Assembly: GCA_028571685.1 (NCBI GenBank)
Contig: CM053144.1
Coordinates: 94,704,171 to 94,768,170, forward strand
Source: Heterohyrax brucei
Taxonomy: Eukaryota > Chordata > Mammalia > Hyracoidea > Procaviidae
Direction: 5' to 3'
Length of the DNA stretch: 64,000 nucleotides
The position numbers and the translations under genes are program-made. Shown here one piece after another: positions 55,990 to 64,000 of the stretch. The first letter of the stretch is position 1; each line of letters starts with the position of its first letter. Below the pieces are notes generated by a model, which ran no database searches, was not told the DNA's origin, and saw only the letters and a program-made list of their open reading frames with translations.

Positions 55990-56042
55990 TGCCTTTGTGG
56001 TTGCTATGATTCAGAATCACAGCAATAAGTTCGATTTTGATT
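55990..56042 (+). mobile_element. AfroSINE tail fragment, sense
   Basis: GTGGTTGCTATGATTCAGAA then TCACAGCAATAAGTTCGATT; only the tail remains. Confidence 0.5.
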
Positions 56043-56138
56043 TGTGTTTCTCCATTGAGAGTCACTGAAGGTGGCTACTCTGTAAAATTATCTAAGTTCT
56101 GGCTATAGTTTCCTCTCCTTACCCCTAGGATTTTCAAG

Positions 56139-56226
56139 AAGAGTTGGTGAATTCAAACTGCTGATCTTTTTTTTTTTTTTTTTTTTTTGGTTAGCAGTGC
56201 TAGCTCTTAACCACTGTGCTTCCCAA
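56139..56226 (-). mobile_element. AfroSINE head fragment with internal T-run, antisense
   Basis: GTTGGTGAATTCAAACTGCT, GATC, then an uninterrupted T-run of about 22 (56167-56188), then GGTTAGCAGTGCTAGCTCTT, AACCACTGTGCTTCCC. Other copies have two or three Ts at this place. Confidence 0.8.
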
Positions 56227-56414
56227 AGTTGTGGTAACAATTCTAGTATTACTAACTGGGGTATTATTCTTTTCCATTGGTTTGTTTTCTTTTATTGTCC
56301 TTTTTCAACAAAATATTACCCAGTACTATTTCTTGATTTTTAACTATCCAAAATTTATAATGCAATATTCAGTCTGTTATTTATTTCTGGTTTTAGTAGT
56401 GTAGGCACTCTGTA

Positions 56415-57000
56415 AAATATTCACTTTTTTAAAACTTAGTAAGGATTTGTTTCTAAGAATATGATCAATTTGGGGGTTTTTATTGTCATTTTGGGTACTT
56501 GAAAAAATAAAGTTCTCTTTTTGAAGAATGTTTTAGATAAATATTAAACACATAAAGGTTGCTATATAAATATTTATTTGTTGTCTAATAAATTGACCTA
56601 TTTCTGAGAGAGACACAGAAAATAAATGTTTCCGTATCATTGCTCTTGTATCAAGGTTTCTTTGCATTTCTAATAGTTTGTTCTCTATTCTTTCTCTTTA
56701 TGTTGTTTTATATTATTTCATAATATTATATCTTCATCTTACATTTATACTATCATACAAAGTTCCTTCTACTTAGTGAAGTTAACCTCAAATTTCATTT
56801 TGTGCAATATAATTATTGTCATTTTGGTTTTCTTTCAGTTTGTATTTACCTTTTATGCCTTTCCCCATTGTCATTAATGGCAGATATATATATATAAAGA
56901 GTTGTTTTTCACTCCTTATGCGCTTCTTTAAAAAAAAAAAACTCATCTGCATTTTGTTCCTGTCTTTAATGGATAAATGCAGTCCACTCAAGGTTCGTAC
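56415..57000 (-). mobile_element. Possible old L1 ORF2 fragment, antisense
   Basis: AT-rich sequence whose order (GGGTACTTGAAAAAATAAAG, TGTCTAATAAATTGACC, TTTATGCCTTTCCCCATTG) loosely follows antisense L1 endonuclease-RT coding sequence. Highly diverged. Confidence 0.35.
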
Positions 57001-57204
57001 AAGGTCTAACGTTGTTGATTTCAGTCTCTCCACCTGACTCCACTGTTTACTACTTTTACCACATCACTGTTTTCTCGTTTGTCTTCCTCCTGGTTTAGTT
57101 AGTTACTGTAAATTCCTATTTCTACCATGTTACAGTGAAGGTTCTTGCATAGTTTTCCATTCCCTCGGTGGCTACTGTCTTATTCCCTGCCCTCTTACAA
57201 TGGT

Positions 57205-57690
57205 GACACAGGAGGACTGCCAATTAAGTTTGGAAACTCATCCTAGAAAAAGTGCTACACACCTCACTGCTGAATATCACTACAGTCATCTTCTAAGTAC
57301 TCCCCTGGGCAGCTATTCACTGATGCCAGTATCTAGTGCACCCTTCAGAGCAATTTTTGGATTCTTTTATGGGAATGACCAAAAGAGCTGTCATTGTATT
57401 ATGCTTGATTACCTGAATGTCATCAAAATGTCTTCCTTTCAGTATGTTCTGTATATTCAGGTAAAGAAAAAAAATCATTGAGGGCCAGATCAAGTGGATA
57501 GGTAGCGTGTTCCAACACATTTATTTGTTTACTGGCTAAAAACTCTCTCACAGACAACCATGCAGTTAAGTTCACAAACTTGCCACCGTGCCACCATGTC
57601 CAATGGCCATTCCAGGGAGAGTTCCAAAATTACTTTGAAGGGTGGACTAAGCGGGCATCAGAGCATAGCTTCCCAAGGGCAGTACTTCGA
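57205..57690 (-). mobile_element. Mariner-type transposon fragment (second family), antisense
   Basis: About 490 bp. The minus strand reads DLAP-like IHLIWPSMIFFLYLN, ILKGRHFDDIQVIK and a Cys-containing C-terminal stretch, resembling the end of a mariner transposase. The right part (CAGACAACCATGCAGTTAAG) is diverged. There is no complete ORF or clear terminal repeat pair. Confidence 0.7.
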
Positions 57691-57794
57691 AAGTGGCCAT
57701 AGTGATATTCAACAATGAGATACATAGCACTTAGAAGAATTAACTTCACATACTTGTCTGACCTGGTATGCTCTGCTGAGAGCCAGTTCAGTGC

Positions 57795-57992
57795 TTTTTG
57801 TTGTTAGTTGCTGTCAAGTTGATTATACCCCTTGTGTGCAGAGTAGAATTGCTGCATAAGGTATTCAAGGCTGATCTTTCAGAAGCAGATCTCCAGATCT
57901 GTCTTCGGAGGGGCCTCTGCACAGGTTCAAAGGGCTCATCTTTTGTTCAGTTGTCAAGAACTTAACCATTTGCATCACTCAGAAAACCAGTT
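57795..57992 (-). mobile_element. AfroSINE with TTG-type tail, antisense, diverged
   Basis: TTTTTGTTGTTAGTTGCTGT, CAAGTTGATTATACCC, GCAGAGTAGAATTGCTGCAT, then a GATCTCCAGATCTGTCTTC insert, and head TTAACCATTTGCATCACTC. Confidence 0.75.
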
Positions 57993-58109
57993 TAGGGTTT
58001 ATCATATCAAATATTCCTTATAGAATATCTCTTCAATTTCCAGTGTCCTTATCTAGCACTCATATTATGCACTCTTCAATAATGCATTCTTGATCAAATA
58101 TATAGAATG

Positions 58110-58360
58110 CTAATAAGAAATAATGTTTACTGAGTATATATTACCTCCCAGATACTCTTCTAAATGTTTTAGAATTACTAACTCACTTGTTCTTCACTAC
58201 TCTATCATGGCATAAGTACTACTGTGATTCCCAGTCTTTACTTCACAGTCGCATCTTTCCTAGTGTCACACAGGAAATGAGTGACATAATCAGGAATTGA
58301 ACACAAGCGTGCTCATGCTCGAAGTCTGTGTAGTCTGGTCCATACTGTATCACCACCTTT
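58110..58360 (-). mobile_element. MIR SINE, antisense
   Basis: ACTGAGTATATATTACC, CCAGATACTCTTCTAAATG, CTAGTGTCACACAGGAAATG, CAGGAATTGAACACAAGC. Confidence 0.7.
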
Positions 58361-59869
58361 ATCTTCACCCAAGTTAAGGTCTCTGTTTAGTTTCATTTGC
58401 TATTTAGTTATGGACTTCTCTCTGGTATTTTCCTAACAAGAGGAACCTAGAAGGCATTTAGTCTGAGTTCTTGCCTGTTGCCAAGTTCAGATCTTTCAAG
58501 ATGAGAGTAAATGAATCTTGGCTATGTACAGGATATTTGAGTTGTGAATCTTTTCTCTGAATGGTCTGGCTTCTAGTTTCTAAACCTGCAAATGAGAACC
58601 TTCTTTGCCCTGACTTGACTAAGAGGCTATGGGAAGACAGAGTCTAGAGTCTTCCTCCACAAATCCCAAGAGGCACTGACATCCTGCCAACAGCCTGCAG
58701 AGAGGCAGATTAGGTCATCACCTGCAGGACTCCCACCGGTTCCAACAATATTTTAACAACTAACTTGAGCTCCAGTGTGCTGCCGCGGACAGATTATTGT
58801 CTGTCTCAAGGATTCCACCATCTAAAAGAAAAGGCTCATGCTAACTGTTTGATCACACATGGTAAGACAGAACTGTAGCATAAGACATGTTTTCTGAGTA
58901 AAAATTCAAAATAAGAGTATTTAAGGATATCCAAACACAACATAAAAAAATATGTGTATATATTTCCTAGAGACTAAAAGCATGATTTTCGAACTAAGGC
59001 AAATTGAGGTTAAGTTTGGCCACTGAATGGCCATAATCAGTAGACAATTTCTTGTTTTATTTTCTTTATTATTGCTGTTATAAATTTATATATAACACAA
59101 CATCGGCTGGTTCAATATTTTCCAGATAGTAGACTGATTTTAAGAGATATCTTAAAGTGCAAGGAATGAGAGTTAAGAAAGTCATATGGGAAAAAGTAAA
59201 AGACTATAGAACATCTAACAAAGAAATAACAGGTGTTTGGGAAGAAAAATAGTTAATGGATTAAAAAAAGTATTATCAGACTGTGGAAATACCTGAATCT
59301 GCATCCTGAAAGAGCTCTACTCTGTTCTGAAGAAAAAGATGTAAAAGTAGATGTGTCTCATTGGATAAGAAATAGGTCTTAAAAACTGCTACATTGAAAG
59401 AGCAGGTTATCTAACAATGGGTATCTCAGTCTCATCCTGTGAACAGAATCCCAAAATTTGTCAATGTGGAAAACAAATAGGATTCCATCCTAGAATAATC
59501 TACCAGGTCTTCCTCCCAATGGTTTACAGACAATATATTCAAGAGAAAGAGACTCACTCTGCTCAACAACTCTTCTTGTTTCTTCACAAATTAGTGTTAT
59601 GATAAAAAAAAAAAAAAAGAGTCTGCTGAAGTAAAAGAGACAAAGAGAACTAAAGGACGTAACAACCAGGAGTAACATGTGACATTATGCACTGGGTACC
59701 ATTTTGGATAAACCAGCTCTAAAGATCATTCTAGTATCAACTGAAGAAACTAAATAAGGTTCAGGTATCACATGACATGGAAATTACTGAAATAGTAAGA
59801 TGGACATGATTGACTGGAAAAAAATAGGTTATGAAACAACAAATCATGACACAAAAGCACACGTAAGTA
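58361..59869. other. 1.5 kb without recognised repeats or genes
   Basis: Unassigned non-coding DNA with an A-run at about 59603-59618 and chance ORFs of about 61 codons. Confidence 0.4.
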
Positions 59870-60005
59870 TGTATGTCTATGTATTTATATATATGTACAA
59901 AACAAAAATATATAAACTATGTGTAAAATCTACATTATATGTATATACTATATGTATACATATACATATTTAATATATATTTGGAGAAATATATATGTAT
60001 CATCT
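59870..60005. repeat. AT-rich TATATG/TATACA simple repeat
   Basis: About 135 bp of TATA/TATG/TACA-rich sequence; the 61-codon ORF here is low complexity. Confidence 0.85.
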
Positions 60006-60019
60006 GGAAGGACATGCAC

Positions 60020-60384
60020 TGCTGAGTTAAAAGTGTTGATTTATGCACAAACTGGTATTTATTGCAGCATTGTCCACAAAAGGAAAGAGATGGAATCAAC
60101 CTAGATGCCCAACAACAGATGAACAGATAAACAAACTATGATATATTCATGCAATGGGATACTGTGCAGTGATACAGAAAAAAAATGAACTTGGGAAACC
60201 ACTTATAATAGGGAAAAATATGAAAGATATTAAACTGAGTGAAATTAGTCACTTGCAAAAGTATAAATACTATATGATTCCATATTACAAGGGCTCAAGA
60301 AATAGTTTAAACACAAAAGAAAACAGGCTTTGATGAATATAAGGACAAGGAGGGAGGGAGGGAGAAGGATACTCATTAATGAGA
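60020..60384 (+). mobile_element. L1, ORF2 3' end, sense (part 1)
   Basis: ATTTATTGCAGCATTGTCCA, GATGCCCAACAACAGATGAA, CAATGGGATACTGTGCAGTG and AATTAGTCACTTGC are the late ORF2 region of L1. The G-rich tract AGGAGGGAGGGAGGGAGA (60348-60365) marks the start of the 3' UTR. Frames are broken. The element continues after the SINE. Confidence 0.75.
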
Positions 60385-60531
60385 TAAACCCCAAAACGCA
60401 CTGCCAGTGAGGCAGTTCTGACTCATAGCATCCCTTAGATCAGAGTTTTTCAGGAGTGCCTGTGGATTTGAACTGCCAGACTTTTGGTTAGTAGATGTAG
60501 CACTTAACCACTAATCCTCCAGGGTTTCCCA
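60385..60531 (-). mobile_element. AfroSINE, antisense, inside L1
   Basis: AACCCCAAAACGCACTGCCA to CTAATCCTCCAGGGTTTCCC. Confidence 0.9.
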
Positions 60532-60653
60532 GTAGTTAGATAGTAGACAAGAGTTAAGTTAGTGAAGGGAGAGACAACACACAATAGAGGGGATGTCAGG
60601 ACAACTGGACTAAACCAAAAGCTAAGAAGTTTCCTGAATATAACCAAACACAT
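60532..60653 (+). mobile_element. L1 3' UTR, part 2
   Basis: GGGAGAGACAACACACAATA, CAACTGGACTAAACCAAAAG, AGAAGTTTCCTGAATATAAC; cut by the LTR. Confidence 0.75.
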
Positions 60654-61165
60654 TGTGGTGACCAGGACTATGCCAGCTTGGCTACTCCATGTTTGGCTAC
60701 TGTATCAAGTGGCAGGGCAGAGCCTGTGCTGGCTTCCAGCCCCTCAGCTCTCATCTCTCTGCTTTCCACCACCTACTGCAGTTCTGCTCACGTAGTCAGC
60801 AGCTCTTGCTCTCTTCTGATGCCTGGTTCCTGGACTGGAACTAACAGCTATTGAATTCATCAACCCTTACAGCTGGCACTTGAGAGTCCTGTTTCCTGAT
60901 CTGCTGATCCTGGGTTCACCAGCCTCTGCAGCTACGTCTCACTGCTAGCTTGGGATCCGCAGACCTACACAACTGGTGATCTAGAACTCTGGTATCTGAT
61001 CTACTGACCTTGGGTTCACCAGCTCCCATGGCCACATGAGGCTTGTGCCAGGACTTGGGAAGCTCAGCTTCTGCGATTGCGTGAGCTGTTTCTTTATGTA
61101 TAAATCTTTTCTTGTACGTATACATGTTGTTGGTTTTGCTTTCCCAGAAAACCCAGCCTAAGACA
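60654..61165 (+). mobile_element. Solo LTR, ERVL-like, inside L1 3' UTR
   Basis: A 512-bp segment from TGTGGTGACCAGG to CCCAGCCTAAGACA. Flanks are CACAT (60649-60653) and CACTT (61166-61170), 4 of 5 identical. It has a late ATGTATAAATCTTTTC block. L1 3' UTR sequence lies on both sides in order, which supports the borders. This LTR family differs from the MaLR LTRs elsewhere in the window. The 122-codon minus ORF at 60916-61284 lies across its end and is chance. Confidence 0.7.
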
Positions 61166-61830
61166 CACTTTGAAGAACAGAGTAGCAGGGGCAGAGCTCT
61201 GGGGACACCTAGGTCAATGGGCATAACAAAGTTTTTAAAGAAAATACTCTGCATCCCACTATGGTGGTGGCTTCTGGGTTCCAACCCACCTGGAGTACAG
61301 AAGAATGAAGGACATCAAAGACATAAGGAAAATATGACCCCCAAAGACAGAATGGGCAATGTAATCCAGAAATTAAAGTAGCATGAGACCAGAAGAACTA
61401 GATAGTGCCCAGCCACCACAATGACTGCCTTGACAGGGAACACAGCAAAGAGTTTCTGACAAAGTGGGAGAAAAATGTGTTGACGAACTTGAATCCTATT
61501 AAAAAGACCAGACTAATGGTCCAACCACCTGGGGGGGGGGTCCCCAGAGGACACAGCCCTCAGACTCAGTGTTAGGCCAGAGCTGAAACCATTCCCAAAG
61601 CCAACTCTTCAAATAAAGATTAACTGGGCAGCTTCTGTCCAGAGGGAAGATGAGAGGGCAAGGGGGGACAAGAGCTAGTTGAACGGACATGGGAAATAGA
61701 GTGGAAAGGAAGAGTGTGCTGTCAGTGTGGGAGTGCAGCTAGAGTTACATAGCAATGTGTAAGTTTTTATATGACGAATTGACTTGGATTGGAAACTTTC
61801 ATTTAAAGTGCAATAAAATATTCAAAAAGT
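61166..61830 (+). mobile_element. L1 3' UTR, part 3, to the polyadenylation end
   Basis: AGAGTAGCAGGGGCAGAG, CAATGGGCATAACAAAGTTT, CATGAGACCAGAAGAACTAG, ACTGCCTTGACAGGGAACAC, AAAAAGACCAGACTAATGG, and the end AAAGTGCAATAAAATATTC. It matches the afrotherian L1 3' end I know, including the G-run at 61531-61541. Confidence 0.8.
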
Positions 61831-62596
61831 CGTGTTGATCTATGAGTGATAGGATGACACTCATTTTATTTTCTCATTTCTAACAGTGCACAAATACTGC
61901 TTGCACAAATATACATATATATATATATATCTCCAAGTAGAAGAGTAAAGTGTTATGAAGAGAGTCATGTGGGAAGTGTGGGAAGTGGAGGGAAAAAGTG
62001 GAAGAACAGGAATGGGGAACGAAATTCTAAATGGAAACCCAAGACTCTCCAGGCAGAAAGTGGTGACGACTCAGGGATGAAGGAGAGCCACTCCATGCTG
62101 TCCTTGCAGGATGTCTGGCACACAGCCCAGGTGCAGATGGAGAACATAGAAGGGGCTTGACTGTTTCAGATCACCGCAAACTACCACAGGACAACAGAAC
62201 CTTGACCACTGATGCTTCTCTTTCTATACATTGAAATATGGCCTAATAGGTTTCAGAAAGACTGAACTAGATTCAGTTTTGGAGAAGAATCCCCGAACAC
62301 AGTTTAATTATAGATGCCTCCAAATTATGTTACCAGTTTATATGAATGCTAGCAACACACTAGGTTTAGGATGTCTAATTCTCTTACAAAAATGTCTAAA
62401 AGCAAATATCTATGATTAAAATAAACCTAGACTTTGTTTTATCATATCTGTAGTCTTAATAGTTTTAAATCGCATTCATTTAAACTCCCTAATAGTTTCA
62501 AACAGCAAATATTTGAAGAAAACAAAAACACAGCCTAGCACAAAGTAACATTTGCATTCATACTGTTTATTAAAAAAAGAATTTTTAAAACAAGTT
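61831..62596. other. Unassigned sequence
   Basis: Contains a short AT-type run near 61910-61930. ORFs of 60-63 codons lack motifs. Confidence 0.4.
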
Positions 62597-63117
62597 TGTC
62601 ATGGATTGAATTGTTTTCTTCCCAGAAATGTGTAGCAGTCTAGCTGGGTCATGATTCCCAGGATTTTGTGACTGTCTTCCATTTCGTGATTTTTCTACAC
62701 TGTAAATCCTAATCTCTGTGCTTAAAAGATTAGATTATATTGAAGAGGATTAGGGTGGCCCTGTAACACCTCCCTGCCTCAGTGTAAAGGGAGCTTCCCT
62801 GGAGTGTGGCTTGTGCCACCTGGATCCTTTTATCCTACAAGAGAAAAAAGGAAAGGGAAGTGACCAGAGAGTTAGCGATCTCAGAACACCAAGAAAGCAA
62901 CACTAAGAGACCTGAGGCTCCTGCGTCAAGATGTTCTCAGACAGAATAAAACCTGACGCAACACAAGGACTTTCTTTCAGAACGAACATACGTGTGTGTT
63001 CCCCCGCAGCTGGCACCTTAAATTTGAACTTGTAGCCGACTGGACTGTATAAAATGAACTTTTCTGTGCTAAAGCCTTCCACTTGTGGTATTTCTGTTAT
63101 AGCAGTACCAGAAGACT
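62597..63117 (+). mobile_element. Solo LTR, MaLR-type
   Basis: TGTCATGGATTGAATTGTTT, GGGTCATGATTCCCAGGA, GAAGAGGATTAGGGTGGCC, and the end TTATAGCAGTACCAGAAGAC. Closest in layout to the copy at 1694. Confidence 0.82.
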
Positions 63118-64000
63118 ACAATAATGTTCATCTTGTAAAAAAAAATTTCATGAAGCACGTTCAATTTTCATAAAATTTTATATTGTCAAAATAATTTATC
63201 ATACTCTATATAAGTTGAAGATGTCGAGTTCAATGAAATCTTACAGACACTGGTAGCAGCTATTAAAGAACTTGGATTTTTTTCTGACTCTTTTAATGAC
63301 TGGACAACTTGACAAAATAAACTTACCTGCTATACCAGGTGTTCCTGCAATTAGCTGAATCAGGGAATACACACTGGTCTTATAATTGTTTTCAAAAAAT
63401 GAATCTTTTTACTTTATGACAAGATGTATTTAGGATCTTTACATAGCTACACTGATTAAGTCTTATTCACAGCTTACTCTTCCATATCCATTATAATTTT
63501 GTATTGCCAGCCTGTTAATATAAATCTGTACACTAATATCAGAAAGTGTGATAGATTATATGCCACCAACTTCATTAATTCTAAATAAACTGTTTTGCTT
63601 TTTTGTTTCTATAGCTCTAAAATCTTTACACCTCCAAAGACTGAAAAATATAAACAGCTGCAAAACCAAGCTGAGAACACAAACGATCTGTAGTGTTAAA
63701 GCATGAATGTGGTGGATATGCCATGATCTCCTTGAGGCCAAACCTCTTGCTGTCAATGCTCGGCTGTTTCACAGCAGGAGCAATTAGAAGCAATGCTCTC
63801 TTCAGGAGTTTTCCCTTGAGTATGTATGTTATGTCTATGTGGCACCATATAAACTTTTTTTTTTTAAATACAGCAATTTTAGATTGTTATACAGACATTA
63901 AGTCAACAAATAGTATTAAAGTATTGTAGTTCTCTTTCAAGTTAATTACCATTTGCCAAAATACATCAACATGTTAATTCACAGTTTGTTCTTTTAATTT
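63118..64000. other. 0.9 kb AT-rich, no gene recognised
   Basis: Short ORFs (66-78 codons) without motifs. No repeat recognised. Confidence 0.4.

Noticed and set aside
1-64000. CRISPR array, prokaryotic defence island or operon
   Set aside because: Sequence is mammalian with dense SINEs and LINEs; no direct-repeat/spacer array or operon-like ORF spacing occurs.

Overview
This window is mammalian nuclear DNA with no recognisable intact host gene. It is built almost entirely of interspersed repeats and AT-rich unique sequence, with no operon-like ORF spacing, ribosome binding sites or tRNA/rRNA genes. The source is very probably an afrotherian, most likely an elephant or close relative. The basis is about 28 copies of a tRNA-headed SINE whose tail resembles GTCGCTATGAGTCGGAATCG (AfroSINE type), several RTE-clade LINE copies that share this tail, and L1 3' UTRs of a kind I associate with elephant. 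The species call rests on recognising repeat families from memory.

Layout. 0-2.65 kb: AT-rich DNA, one old unassigned repeat, a MaLR-type LTR and a SINE fragment. 2.65-9.87 kb: a full-length 7.2 kb L1 on the minus strand with a 14-bp target duplication, nearly intact ORF1, broken ORF2, and a 5' UTR containing two ~200-bp monomers. 11.8-13.8 kb: a complete LTR-internal-LTR MaLR element with a 5-bp duplication and a SINE beside its primer-binding region. 14-17 kb: L2, RTE and SINE fragments. 17.8-18.7 kb: a possible LTR. 20-22 and 25.7-26.5 kb: old L1 and L2. 29.6-30.0 kb: a CpG-rich open segment with candidate splice sites, the only plausible trace of host coding sequence. 32.1-35.1 kb: an RTE element with another RTE inserted inside it in the opposite direction, plus a SINE. 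35.7-36.0 kb: a compound microsatellite. 36.4-37.9 kb: another RTE. 39.8-40.8 kb: SINEs nested in a MIR. 44.4-46.5 kb: old L1 and a fossil mariner-like transposon. 46.8-49.3 kb: two LTRs and SINEs. 50.6-52.6 kb: L2, a short tandem repeat, a second mariner-type fragment, RTE and SINE. 54-58 kb: SINEs, a perfect 18-bp palindrome and another mariner-type fragment. 60-61.8 kb: an L1 3' half interrupted by a SINE and a solo LTR. 62.6-63.1 kb: a last LTR.

How the parts relate. The autonomous elements (L1, RTE, mariner) are all disabled by stops, frameshifts or changed catalytic residues. The SINEs carry tRNA-like promoter boxes and end in a tail like that of the RTE copies, which fits mobilisation by RTE machinery. 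Four very short pieces (31-50 bp) consist of only this tail with a TTGGC-rich end; one is flanked by a clear 12-bp duplication. They are the most unusual signal here. I did not find a new multi-gene system. Insertion order can be read at several places from target duplications.
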